DNA of 64,000 bases from JBEVJK01 sp963791325. GTDB lineage: Bacteria > Pseudomonadota > Alphaproteobacteria > Rhizobiales > Rhizobiaceae. Below the pieces are notes generated by a model. It was not told the origin of the DNA. It made no database searches and saw only the letters and a program-made list of their open reading frames with translations. Each line of letters starts with the position of its first letter. Position 1 is the first letter of the stretch. A program made the position numbers and the translations under genes. Location of the stretch: NCBI GenBank assembly GCA_963791325.1, contig CAWBRU010000023.1, positions 342,190 through 406,189 of the forward strand, read 5' to 3'. Of this stretch, positions 18,510 through 27,184 are shown in pieces.

Positions 18510-19784
18510 TCATCGGTTTGAGACTGCGCTGTCCCGGTCATGTTTGATCCTCTCGAGGCTGGTTCGCACTTCATTGACGTTCAGATGCAGGTAGGCTTTC
18601 GCGGAACTCAGGCTGACGTGGCCGAGACAGGCAGCGATCGTCGCCGCGTTGCTGCCAGCGGCGGCGAGCTCGGAGCCGAGCGAGCGGCGCAGGTCGTGCA
18701 GGGTGACGTCGGGAATGCCGGCCGCGGCGCGGATCCGGCCCCAGCCCTTTTTGGGTTCCATCAGATGGCCGGTCGCCGAGTCCGCCGACGGGAACACCCA
18801 CTGTCCGGGCGGGCACTGCTCGCGCCATTCGGTGAGCACGGCGACGGCCTGGTCGGTGAGGGCGACGGTCATCGCCTGCCCGTTCTTCAACCACTCCGCC
18901 GGGATCGACCAGCTGCCGCGGCCCGCCCGCCGGTCGAGGTCCGTCCAGCGCATCGCTGAGATTGAGCTGCGCCGGGCGCCCGTCAGCAGCGCGGTGGTGA
19001 CGTAGACCGCGATCATCCGCCGACCAATGTCGGGATCCTGCCGGCCGCGCTCCAGCACGGCGTGCAGCCGATCGGCCTCCTCGGGCGTCAGGCGCCTGGC
19101 GCGCGGCTTCTCGTGGTAGCGGCGGATCTCGGCGACCGGGTTGTTGGCGCGCCGGCCGGCGCTGCCGCACACCGCCGAGAGCAGGACCATCAGCTTGTTC
19201 ACCGTGCGCTTGGTCTTGCGTCCGATCTTGCGGTGCAGGTTGGCGACGGTATCGTCGTCGAGCTCGGCCATCGGCATCGCGCTGACGTCGGCGGGGACGT
19301 GGCGCCACACATCCTCATAGGTGCGCCTGGTCTTCGGCTTCAGCTCGCGGTCGTCGAGGTAGTTGGCGAACGCCCTGTCGACAGTGAAGCTCTCGCGGAC
19401 CCGCGCCTGCGACTTCTCCCGCTTGGCGGCCCGGCGTTCTTCGCGCGGCGCCGTCGGCAGGTCACCGCGGGCGATTGAGCCGGCGGCGGCGGTGACCGCC
19501 TTGCGGGCGTCGGCGAGGAGCATGGTGCCGACGTTGCCCAGCGTGCGGCGCTGGTAGCTGGCGCCTACCCGCAATGCATGCACATATACCGCCTTGGTCT
19601 TGCCGATCCGGACCGCCAGACCTCGCAACTTCTCGTCGTAAAAATAACCGGTCTGGCCGTCGCGGATCAGCATGTCGATGCGCTTCGGCGTCAACTGCAG
19701 ATGGCGACCAGAGCCTTTTAGGTTGTGCTTGCCCGACGATCGTTCTGCGGTCGTTTCGGTTTTCAGCTTGACGACGTCGCCCAT
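18510..19784 (-). CDS. Tyrosine site-specific integrase
   Basis: A 424-residue phage-type integrase. It has an N-terminal arm-binding domain (LTPKRIDMLIRDGQTGYFYD...), a SAM-like core-binding domain (residues about 125-215) and the catalytic domain with the expected residues: arginine in TGARRSS, HDLR, the histidine of LGHVS and the tyrosine of AKAYLHL. I chose ATG 19784, which follows GGAGGCCCTTC; a longer frame to 19892 has no good ribosome site and an atypical N-terminus. It lies 135 bases from the tRNA-Thr 3' end and reads away from it, the usual arrangement for an element integrated in that tRNA. The gene looks intact. Confidence 0.9.
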   Translation of the reverse strand: MGDVVKLKTETTAERSSGKHNLKGSGRHLQLTPKRIDMLIRDGQTGYFYDEKLRGLAVRIGKTKAVYVHALRVGASYQRRTLGNVGTMLLADARKAVTAAAGSIARGDLPTAPREERRAAKREKSQARVRESFTVDRAFANYLDDRELKPKTRRTYEDVWRHVPADVSAMPMAELDDDTVANLHRKIGRKTKRTVNKLMVLLSAVCGSAGRRANNPVAEIRRYHEKPRARRLTPEEADRLHAVLERGRQDPDIGRRMIAVYVTTALLTGARRSSISAMRWTDLDRRAGRGSWSIPAEWLKNGQAMTVALTDQAVAVLTEWREQCPPGQWVFPSADSATGHLMEPKKGWGRIRAAAGIPDVTLHDLRRSLGSELAAAGSNAATIAACLGHVSLSSAKAYLHLNVNEVRTSLERIKHDRDSAVSNR

Positions 19785-19919
19785 GAAGGGCCTCCGGTTT
19801 TGCAGGGGCTGGGGCGTTTTTGCAGCAAATTTGCAGCTGAATTCGATGGTACATGATGCAGAGTGGTGGTGTCTATTGTAGAGTGGCCACAACTCACCCG
19901 TTATTTATCAAGGAGTTGG

Positions 19920-19995
19920 TGGTGCCCCCGGCAGGAATCGAACCCGCGACCTTCGGTTTACAAAACCGCTGCTCTACCGGCTGAGCTACAAGGGC
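19920..19995 (-). tRNA. tRNA-Thr (anticodon UGU)
   Basis: A 76-base cloverleaf with encoded CCA. The acceptor stem is GCCCTTG/CGGGGGC, the D-stem GCTC/GAGC, the anticodon loop TTTGTAA (anticodon TGT), and the T-arm GCGGG-TTCGATT-CCTGC. The top anticodon pair is a G-A mismatch; other stems pair with a few G-U. The integrase gene immediately downstream of its 3' end marks it as a probable attachment site. Confidence 0.93.
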
Positions 19996-20124
19996 AACCG
20001 AGCGGAGATGCGGTAGCGGCAAATGGTCGGCCAGTAAAGCGGAAAACTCCGCCCCTCCCCGCGCCTCCAGAGCCGACCGCCACCGCCGCCAGCGCCGCGG
20101 ACCCGCCAAGCGCCTTGAAGTCCC

Positions 20125-20532
20125 TCAGGGCTCGCCGGCGACGGTGTCGGTCACGCAGGCCGGCGTCTCGACCCAGGCCAGTGCAGAACCGTGCCAGATC
20201 TGGCGGCGCGGAACGAGCTGGTCGCGCTGACGGGCGGTGCCCGTGCGCAAACCGTAGATCTTCGGGCCGGCGCCGGCCGAGGTTGCATAGATCGGTGCGC
20301 CGCAGGTGCCGCAGAAGGCCTGTTCGCGCCGGCGGCCGCTGGCGGCCGTCTTGACGTAGATCCGCGGCGTCCCGTCGAGCACCAGGTCGGCCGCGGCGAC
20401 CGGGACGGTGACCCGGAAAGCGCTTCCGGTCAGCGTCTGGCAATCGGTGCAGTGGCAGATGCTGACCCGCGCCGGATCGACCTCCGCCCGGTAGGTGATT
20501 GCACCGCAATGGCAGCCGCCATCGATTTTCAT
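20125..20532 (-). CDS. GFA family zinc-binding protein
   Basis: A 135-residue GFA (glutathione-dependent formaldehyde-activating type) protein. Cysteine ligands are visible in GGCHCGAITY, ICHCTDCQ and FCGTCGAP, which bind two zinc ions in the family. The start at ATG 20532 follows AGGAGGTCCGGCAG. Most family members of this size have no proven substrate, so the formaldehyde link should not be assumed. It is divergent from the NAD kinase gene. Confidence 0.88.
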   Translation of the reverse strand: MKIDGGCHCGAITYRAEVDPARVSICHCTDCQTLTGSAFRVTVPVAAADLVLDGTPRIYVKTAASGRRREQAFCGTCGAPIYATSAGAGPKIYGLRTGTARQRDQLVPRRQIWHGSALAWVETPACVTDTVAGEP

Positions 20533-20622
20533 CTGCCGGACCTCCTGTCCCGCCGCATCGGCTGGCGAATGCGCGCCACCCATGCTAACCCGGTCGCACC
20601 GATCATCCCCTTCACCGACGCG

Positions 20623-21396
20623 ATGGACAAGCCCCGCTGCAACTTCGCCTTCGTGTCTTCCGACAGCGCCGACGCCCGCGACGGCCTCGCTGCCCTGGCG
20701 GCGCGCTATGGCCAGACCCCGGTCGAAGCTGCCGATGTCGTGGTGGCGCTTGGCGGCGACGGGTTCCTGCTGCAGACGCTGCGCGAGACGATGGGCACCG
20801 GCAAGCGCGTCTACGGCATGAACCGCGGCACCGTCGGCTTCCTGATGAACGAATATCGGCTGGACGGTCTCGAGGAGCGGATCGCGGCCGCCGCGGCCGA
20901 GACCATCCGGCCGCTCGAGCTCGAAACGGCGGCCGCGGACGGCGAGCTCTGCCGAGCTCTGGCCATCAACGAGGTGGCGCTCTGGCGCCAATCCTACCAG
21001 ACCGCGAAGATCCGCATCGCCATCGACGGCAAGGTTCGCCTCGATGAGCTCAGCTGCGATGGGGTCATGGTGGCCACTCCGGCCGGCTCAACGGCCTACA
21101 ATCTCTCCGCCCATGGCCCGATCATCCCGCTCGACGCGCCGCTTCTGGCGCTGACACCGGTGAGCCCGTTCCGGCCGCGCCGCTGGCGCGGCGCACTCAT
21201 TCCGGACAAAGCGGAGGTGAGCTTCGAAATCCTCGAGGCCGACAAGCGGCCGGTCAACGTCGCGGCCGACCACACCGAGTTCAAGTCGGTGGTCTCCGTC
21301 AAAGTCAGCCAATCGCGCAAGGTGACGGCGACCCTGCTGTTCGACGCCAACCATTCCTGGAACGAGCGCATTCTCGCCGAGCAGTTCCGCTACTGA
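20623..21396 (+). CDS. nadK: NAD kinase
   Basis: A 257-residue NAD kinase, which phosphorylates NAD to NADP. The motif ALGGDGFLL carries the GGDG and catalytic aspartate. NEVALWR and the glycine-rich DGVMVATPAGSTAYNLSAHGP are the NAD-binding blocks. ATG 20623 is chosen because the family begins just before the first beta strand (CNFAFVSSDS); the frame is open further upstream only as a shadow of the neighbouring GFA gene. Housekeeping gene, marking return to core chromosome right of the tRNA. Confidence 0.95.
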   Translation: MDKPRCNFAFVSSDSADARDGLAALAARYGQTPVEAADVVVALGGDGFLLQTLRETMGTGKRVYGMNRGTVGFLMNEYRLDGLEERIAAAAAETIRPLELETAAADGELCRALAINEVALWRQSYQTAKIRIAIDGKVRLDELSCDGVMVATPAGSTAYNLSAHGPIIPLDAPLLALTPVSPFRPRRWRGALIPDKAEVSFEILEADKRPVNVAADHTEFKSVVSVKVSQSRKVTATLLFDANHSWNERILAEQFRY

Positions 21397-21444
21397 AAAT
21401 TGCGTCGGGGCCCTGAAGCCTCGCGCGAAACCGCGCCGGCGGGC

Positions 21445-22087
21445 TCAGCCCCCGAGATCGCGCAGGCGTGCCCGATCGCTGCTGGTCGCGCGGCGATCGA
21501 CGATGGTGCGGCCCTTGGCATCCTTCATCCGGTAGCGGCCGTTGCCGAGCTCCTCGCGCAATCCGTTGCGGTGAATAACCTGGACGCGCGCGCCGTCGAT
21601 GCTGAAGACGTCCCCGGTCACGCGGTTGACGCTGCGGGTCGACTGCCCGGAACTCGGCGTGGCGGTTCCGGCCGCCGAGCCGTCCGTGCCGCCGGCCGAT
21701 CCGCTGCCGGCGCCCGCGGCGGCGCCGCCTTGACTGCTGGAGCCGGACGACGCGCTGTCTCCGGCCGCAGTGCCGGTGCTGCCGCCGCCGGTCGCGCCGC
21801 CCGCGCTTCCGCCGGCATTGCCCTTGCCGTTGCCGCCGGCGTTGCCCTTGCCGTTGCCGCCGGCGTTGCCGTTGCCGATTGCCGTTGCCGCCGGCATTGC
21901 CGTTGCCGTTGCCATTTCCCCCGCCATTGCCGTTGCCGCCGCCGTTGCCATTGCCGCCATTCTTGGCGTGGGCCTTGGACGGCACCAGCTCAAGGCTGCC
22001 GCCGTGCCGAACGATTGCCAACGGCGACAGGGCCAGCGCCGCGCCGGCCGTCCCGATCAGCAGCCACTTGCGCAGCCGGCGATGCAT
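21445..22087 (-). pseudogene. Secreted Gly/Asn-repeat protein with one-base frameshift
   Basis: ATG 22087 opens a protein with a signal peptide (MHRRLRKWLLIGTAGAALAL...), then NGGNGNGGGN repeats. The frame breaks near 21877, where one extra base sits inside the repeat. The other frame continues with GGNGKGNAGGNGKG, a Ser/Gly-rich linker, and a conserved-looking C-terminal domain (GDVFSIDGARVQVIHRNGLR to RARLRDLGG). Removing one base gives exactly 213 residues. Slippage in the repeat, real or during sequencing, explains it. Function unknown; envelope or extracellular protein. Confidence 0.7.
21811..21960. repeat. Low-complexity repeat coding for Gly-Asn tracts
   Basis: Near-identical units of about 24 bases (GGCATTGCCCTTGCCGTTGCC and variants) are arranged in tandem. 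They encode the Gly/Asn tract of the secreted protein and contain its frameshift. Confidence 0.8.
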
Positions 22088-22425
22088 TTTGCAGTTCCCT
22101 TGTTCCACGCCGTCCTCCGGACGCCCATGGTGCCAGAAACGGCCCATCGCCCCAAGCCGGGCGATGGGCCAAGTCGGCGCCGGAAGGGACAAATAGCGAC
22201 GCCGACGGTCCAGTTCAGCGGCATGCGATAGCCGCCCCGCCACCCTTTCCGCCCCTCGGAGAGGCCGGCAGACAAGGCGTTTTCCGTACTTCCGGTACGA
22301 GCAACGGAGCCCGCGGTCGCGAGTTCCTCGACCCTGCCTCGCTCGGACATTTGCGCCGGCGGCGGCAGACCAAAGCCGGCGGCTGGACGGACTTTGGTCC
22401 CGTCGCAGCCCAAAGCCGGGCGGCC
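22088..22425. other. Intergenic, no gene
   Basis: No convincing frame. It separates two minus-strand genes and should contain the promoter of the Gly/Asn-repeat protein. Confidence 0.5.
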
Positions 22426-23544
22426 CTAGGCGGCCGCCAGCGCACGGCCATGGCCGAGCGCGTTTTCCCGGACGGCCGCCCGGTGCAATTCCGTCAGCAG
22501 CTCGGCAATCTCCGATCCACGGTCTTGCTCGCCGAGCCGCGCGATCAGCAGCCGGCTCACCTCCTGGCTGCCGGCCAGCCGCCGGCCGGCATCAACCTCG
22601 CGCCACAGCTTCAGCGCTTCGAGCATGGCCCGCTCGGCGGGGCCGGTCAGGCCGGCTTGGCCGAGCAGCGCCGCGACGGCGACATCGCCGCCGCGGGCAA
22701 GCAGGCTCTGCACGCGGCGGCTCGACTGGCCGGTGAGCGACACCAGAGCGGCACCGAAAAAATCGACTTGGCCGGCGGCGACCACGCGAACCAAAATTTC
22801 TGCCGTCAGCGCGCCGGCGCGGCGCAGATGGTCGGCCAGGCTTGCCAGCAGATCGGCCGGCGTGTCGTCGATCAGCATAAGGACGGCGGCCACGCTGGCG
22901 CTCAGCACCGCCCGCTCGGCGCCGGCCGGGCCCAGGCTCGCCGCCACCAGCGGCGCCGACGCGAGCGCCCCGCCCAGCTTGACGATCAGCGTGTGGCGGC
23001 AGTCGGGCGGCAGGCGGGGATCGGCGGCGAGCGCTTTCCTTGCCGCCCCGATGTGGCCCAGCCGGTCGGCCATCCGGCGGAAGCCCGAAGGCGAGATTTC
23101 GGCGGACGGATTGGCGAGCAGCGCCAGGCAGGCGTCCGCATCGGCCACCTCGGCCAGCGCCGCCGCAACTGCGCAGGAAAGGTTCGGGCGGCCGGCGATC
23201 AGCCGCTGGGTGCTCGCCCTGCCCGACGCCACGCGCGCGACCAGATCCGCCTCGCCGAGCAGCGGCGAACGGCCAAGCACCAGCGCGGCGACCTCCGGCT
23301 GATCCGAAGCCAGCGCATCGATCAGATGAATCGGCGCCTGCCGGCTGAGCGACAGCGCATCGGCGAGCGCAAGCCGCACTTTGGGCGACGGGTCCTCCAG
23401 CAAGACCGTCAGCGCCGCCTCGGCCGCGCAGCGCTCGGCGAAAGCGAACTGGCCGTCGATCAAAGCGCGCGCCAGCGCCCCGGCTGCCGCTGCGCGGCGC
23501 GCCACATTGCCCGTGGCCAATCCGTGCAAAAGGTGGTCGATCAT
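22426..23544 (-). CDS. DUF2336 domain protein
   Basis: A 372-residue, leucine/alanine-rich, all-helical protein of HEAT-like repeats matching the DUF2336 family of alphaproteobacteria. It opens with MIDHLLHGLATGNVARRAAAAGALARAL, and the helices repeat at roughly 35-residue intervals (DPSPKVRLALADALS, ASDQPEVAALVLG). No catalytic motifs, signal peptide or membrane span. Family function is not settled. Its promoter would lie in the short gap to the divergent MaoC gene. Confidence 0.82.
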   Translation of the reverse strand: MIDHLLHGLATGNVARRAAAAGALARALIDGQFAFAERCAAEAALTVLLEDPSPKVRLALADALSLSRQAPIHLIDALASDQPEVAALVLGRSPLLGEADLVARVASGRASTQRLIAGRPNLSCAVAAALAEVADADACLALLANPSAEISPSGFRRMADRLGHIGAARKALAADPRLPPDCRHTLIVKLGGALASAPLVAASLGPAGAERAVLSASVAAVLMLIDDTPADLLASLADHLRRAGALTAEILVRVVAAGQVDFFGAALVSLTGQSSRRVQSLLARGGDVAVAALLGQAGLTGPAERAMLEALKLWREVDAGRRLAGSQEVSRLLIARLGEQDRGSEIAELLTELHRAAVRENALGHGRALAAA

Positions 23545-23676
23545 CGTCCGCTGCCCTGCATTTGCCTCGCCGCGAGGCTAGGCGCCAATTATTGACGAAG
23601 CGTTCACCATAGCCATTGGCCGTCTTGCCGCCCGGCGGGCGAGCGCCTATCAACAAGCGGCACGGAGGGGCCGGCG

Positions 23677-24129
23677 ATGCCTGGACTTTACCTGGAAGAG
23701 TTCGAGGTCGGCCGCATCATCCGCCATGCGATCACGCGCACGGTGACCGAGAGCGACAACATCCTGTTTTCGAGCCTGACCTTCAACCCGCAGCCGCTGC
23801 ACATCGATTTCGACTTCGCCGCCAAGAGCGAGTGGGGCAAGCCGTTGGTCAATTCGCTGTTCACGCTCGGGCTGATGATCGGCATTTCGGTCCACGAGAC
23901 CACGCTTGGCACCACCATCGCCAATCTCGGCATGTCGGACACCACCTTCCCGGCGCCGGTGTTCCACGGCGATACGCTAAGGGTGGAGACGGAGATCCTG
24001 TCGGTGCGCGAATCGCGCTCGAAACCGGATCGCGGCATCGTCGAACTGGAGCATCGGGCCTTCAAACAGGACGGTTCGCTGGTGGCGCGCACCATTCGCC
24101 AGGCGATGATCCGCAAGCGGCAGGCCTGA
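23677..24129 (+). CDS. MaoC-like hydratase/dehydratase
   Basis: A 150-residue single hot-dog protein of the MaoC/(R)-hydratase type, acting on acyl-CoA. The active-site region reads FNPQPLHIDFDFA, with the conserved aspartate/histidine pair in the variant found in mesaconyl/beta-methylmalyl-CoA hydratase-like proteins, and PLVNSLFTLGLMIG follows. ATG 23677 is preceded by GGAGGGGCCGGCG. The CitE-like gene starts 2 bases after its stop, so the pair probably act on consecutive steps of a branched-chain or C4/C5 CoA pathway. Confidence 0.85.
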   Translation: MPGLYLEEFEVGRIIRHAITRTVTESDNILFSSLTFNPQPLHIDFDFAAKSEWGKPLVNSLFTLGLMIGISVHETTLGTTIANLGMSDTTFPAPVFHGDTLRVETEILSVRESRSKPDRGIVELEHRAFKQDGSLVARTIRQAMIRKRQA

Positions 24130-24131
24130 GC

Positions 24132-25016
24132 ATGCGCTCGCTGTTGTTCGTGCCGGGCGACCAGGAAAGGAAGCTGATCAAGGCGCGGGGCACCGAAGCC
24201 GACGTGCTGATCGTCGACCTCGAAGATTCGGTCGCTGCGGCCAACAAGGACGCGGCGCGGCGCATCGCCGGAGGTTTCATCCGCTCCGTCCGCCAGGAAA
24301 CGACGCGGCAGAAGATCTATGTCCGGATCAACGATCTCCAGAGCGGGTTGGCCGATGGCGACCTTTCCGCCGTGCTCGCCGCCCTGCCCGACGGCATCGT
24401 GCTGCCCAAGGCGGTCGGCAGCGCCGACGTCACCCATCTGGCGGCGAAGCTCAGGGTGCACGAGGCCGAGGCCGGCCGCACCGACGGCACCACCGAGATC
24501 ATCGCGATCGCCACCGAGACGCCGGCGGCGCTGCTGGCGGCGGCCAGTTTTCGCGGGACTCAGCCGCGGCTTGCCGGACTGACCTGGGGCGCCGAGGACC
24601 TGTCGGCCGCGGTCGGCGCCCGGACGAGCCGCGACGAAGACGGCCGCCTGACCGATGTTTTCAGGCTGGCGCGGGCGACAACCTTGCTGGCTGCGGCAGC
24701 TGCCCAGACCGCAGCGATCGACACAGTGTTCGTCGACTTCCGCGACGGCGAGGCGCTGCGGCGCGAATGCCTGGCAGCCGAGCGGGACGGTTTCGTCGGC
24801 AAGCTGGCGATCCACCCCGATCAGGTGGCGATCATCAACGCTGCCTTCACGCCCTCGCCCGCAGCGGTGGCCGAGGCCGAAGCCGTGGCGGCGGCGTTTG
24901 CGGCTGCAGGCCAAGCAGGCGTCGTCGGTGTCGGCGGCAAGATGTACGACCGGCCCCATCTGGCTCGCGCCCAACGGCTGTTGGCCCGCGCGGCGCGGGG
25001 CCGCACGCCAGACTGA
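24132..25016 (+). CDS. CoA ester lyase, CitE/HpcH family
   Basis: A 294-residue TIM-barrel lyase that cleaves or hydrolyses beta-hydroxyacyl-CoA esters (malyl-, citramalyl- or beta-methylmalyl-CoA type). Motifs: RSLLFVPGD at the start, DLEDSVA (magnesium ligand), YVRIND, IATETPAALL, and LTWGAEDLSAAVGA. The exact substrate cannot be read. Translationally linked to the MaoC-like gene. Confidence 0.87.
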   Translation: MRSLLFVPGDQERKLIKARGTEADVLIVDLEDSVAAANKDAARRIAGGFIRSVRQETTRQKIYVRINDLQSGLADGDLSAVLAALPDGIVLPKAVGSADVTHLAAKLRVHEAEAGRTDGTTEIIAIATETPAALLAAASFRGTQPRLAGLTWGAEDLSAAVGARTSRDEDGRLTDVFRLARATTLLAAAAAQTAAIDTVFVDFRDGEALRRECLAAERDGFVGKLAIHPDQVAIINAAFTPSPAAVAEAEAVAAAFAAAGQAGVVGVGGKMYDRPHLARAQRLLARAARGRTPD

Positions 25017-25072
25017 AGGAAGGGACTGGAAGCCCGGCTGCCATCGCCAGCTCGGGCAGATCGCCGTCCCGC

Positions 25073-26134
25073 TCAGCCGGGAGCGCCCCTCAACCGCTCG
25101 CCGGTTTCTGAATCGAACAAAAACAGGCCACTGTCCTTGAAGGCGATGCCGACCGACTCGTCCATCGCGTATTGGGCGAGCTTGTCGGCCTTGACGGTCA
25201 TCAGCTCGTCCGCGAGGCGGCAGGTCACCAATGTGTGGTCGCCCATCAGCTCCTGCGAATAGACCCGGGCCGACAGCTTGCCCGCCCCTGGCGCCGTCAC
25301 GGCGCAGTCCTCCGGCCGGACCCCGGCGGTGACGTTGCGGCGGGTCTCGCCAAGCGGCACGGAAAAGCGGCCGGCCGCAGAGCTGAACTGCCCATCGGCG
25401 AGCTCGCCGGTGAGAAAATTCATCGGCGGCGAGCCGATGAAGCCGGCGACGAACAGATTGGCCGGGTCGTCATAGATGCGCCGCGGCTCGGCGATCTGCT
25501 GGACCACGCCGCGGTTCATCACCGCGACGCGGTGCGCCAGGGTCATCGCCTCGACCTGGTCGTGGGTGACGTAGATCGTGGTCACGCCGAGTTCGGCCTG
25601 CAGCCGCTTGAGCTCCGAGCGCATGTGGCCGCGCAGCTTGGCGTCGAGATTGGAGAGCGGCTCGTCCATCAGAAAGACGCTTGGCCGCCGGACCATGGCG
25701 CGCGCGAGCGCGATCCGCTGGCGCTGGCCGCCGGAGAGCTGGCGCGGATAGCGGTCGAGAAAATCCTGCAGATGGACCTTGACTGCCGCGCCGCGCACGG
25801 CGCTGTCGCGTTCGGCAGGAGCGACCCGCCGCAGCTTCAGCGGATAGCCGATGTTCTCGGCCACTGTCATGTGCGGATAGAGCGCGTAGGATTGGAACAC
25901 CATCGCCACGTCGCGGTATTTGGGCAGCACCTGGGTAACGTCGCGCGTGCCGATCAGGATACGGCCGGATGTCACCGATTCCAGCCCTGCGACCATTCGC
26001 AAGGCAGTGGTCTTGCCGCAGCCGGACGGTCCGAGCAGGACCAGGAACTCGCCGTCCTGAATGGTGAGATCGAGGCCTTTGACCACTTCGACAGGCCCGA
26101 AGGATTTGTAGACTTGCGCGAGCGTGACCCCCAT
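25073..26134 (-). CDS. Carbohydrate ABC transporter ATP-binding protein (UgpC/MalK type)
   Basis: A 353-residue ATPase: Walker A GPSGCGKTT, signature LSGGQRQRIALARA, Walker B FLMDEPLSNLD, and H-loop VTHDQVEAMT. A C-terminal TOBE/OB regulatory domain (residues about 240-353) is typical of the MalK/UgpC branch. It follows the second permease by 3 bases and is the last gene of a four-gene minus-strand operon (binding protein, two permeases, ATPase). Confidence 0.93.
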   Translation of the reverse strand: MGVTLAQVYKSFGPVEVVKGLDLTIQDGEFLVLLGPSGCGKTTALRMVAGLESVTSGRILIGTRDVTQVLPKYRDVAMVFQSYALYPHMTVAENIGYPLKLRRVAPAERDSAVRGAAVKVHLQDFLDRYPRQLSGGQRQRIALARAMVRRPSVFLMDEPLSNLDAKLRGHMRSELKRLQAELGVTTIYVTHDQVEAMTLAHRVAVMNRGVVQQIAEPRRIYDDPANLFVAGFIGSPPMNFLTGELADGQFSSAAGRFSVPLGETRRNVTAGVRPEDCAVTAPGAGKLSARVYSQELMGDHTLVTCRLADELMTVKADKLAQYAMDESVGIAFKDSGLFLFDSETGERLRGAPG

Positions 26135-26137
26135 CGG

Positions 26138-27184
26138 CTAACCCTTCACTGCGCCGACCAGGAGCCCGCGCGCGATGTGCTTCTGCAGCACGCTGGAGAT
26201 GACCACCACCGGCGCAATCATCACCACGATCAGCACGCACATGTTCCACCATTGCGGGCCGCGGGTGGTGTTCTGGGCCGAGACCAGCACCGGCATGGTT
26301 TGCGCCTTGGCGTTGGAGAGGAAGAGCGCCAAGAGATACTCGTTCCAGGCCAGGATGAGCACCAGCAGGAAGGTGGCGACCAGCCCCGAGCGGACCAGCG
26401 GCAAGGCGATGGTGAAAAACACCCGGAACTTCGAGGCGCCGTCTATCTCGGCACTCTCTTCGAGATCGAGCGGAATGCCGGCGAAGAAATCGCGCGTCAG
26501 CCACACCACGATCGGCAGATTGACGGCGGTGTAGGTGGCAATCAGCGCGGCCTGCGTGTCGAGCATCCGCAGCTGCTGGAACATGACGTAGATCGGCAGC
26601 ACCGCCACGATCGGCGGCATGATCCGGTTGGAGATGATCCAGAACTCGATGTCGCTGTTGCCGACCGCGAGCCGGGTGCGCCCGACGAGCGTCATCAGCC
26701 CGAGCACAAAAAGGGCGAGCGCGACGCCGACGGCGATCTCCCACGGCACCCCGAACATCGCCACGGCGGCGATCACCGCGACCAACAGGATAAGGAACAA
26801 GGCGACGGCGGCGAGCTTGACTTGAAAGGTGATGCGCACCAGCGCATAGGCCGCCAGCGTGCCGATCAGCAGCGCCAGCACCGTACTGCCCAGCGCCACC
26901 ACCACCGAGTTGAGATAGGGGCCGAGCGTGTTGTTCTCGAGCAGCATGAAATTCCACGCCTCGAGCGACGGCTTGAAGTCGACGAAGGGGAGATAGAACG
27001 GGCCGTTGTCGACCTCGCCGGCACCTTTGAACGAGGTGATCAGCGCCCAATAGAGGGGCACCAGCACGACCAGGGACCACACGAACAGCAGCGCATAGGT
27101 TAAGACCTTGCCCGCCGGCGATTGGTCTTCGACCGAAGGCGGCTCGAACAGCCGGGCAAGACGAGAGCTGCTTTGCCCGGTCAT
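26138..27184 (-). CDS. Carbohydrate ABC transporter permease (MalG type)
   Basis: A 348-residue inner-membrane permease. The coupling helix EAA motif is EESAEIDGASKFRVFFTIALPL-like in the C-terminal third (shown here in part: EIDGASKFRVFF). The protein carries extra hydrophobic segments between the first permease helices and the core (AAVALFLILLVAVIAAVAMF and a second), giving about eight spans rather than six. ATG 27184 overlaps the stop of the upstream permease by 4 bases. Confidence 0.9.
   Translation of the reverse strand: MTGQSSSRLARLFEPPSVEDQSPAGKVLTYALLFVWSLVVLVPLYWALITSFKGAGEVDNGPFYLPFVDFKPSLEAWNFMLLENNTLGPYLNSVVVALGSTVLALLIGTLAAYALVRITFQVKLAAVALFLILLVAVIAAVAMFGVPWEIAVGVALALFVLGLMTLVGRTRLAVGNSDIEFWIISNRIMPPIVAVLPIYVMFQQLRMLDTQAALIATYTAVNLPIVVWLTRDFFAGIPLDLEESAEIDGASKFRVFFTIALPLVRSGLVATFLLVLILAWNEYLLALFLSNAKAQTMPVLVSAQNTTRGPQWWNMCVLIVVMIAPVVVISSVLQKHIARGLLVGAVKG

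Noticed and set aside
21400..23595. 731-codon plus-strand frame
   Set aside because: It is the antisense shadow of the DUF2336 and repeat-protein genes; composition is Arg/Ala/Gln-rich without domains.
25172..27103. 643-codon plus-strand frame rich in His, Asp and Arg
   Set aside because: Antisense shadow of the ABC ATPase and permease genes, a usual artefact in GC-rich DNA.
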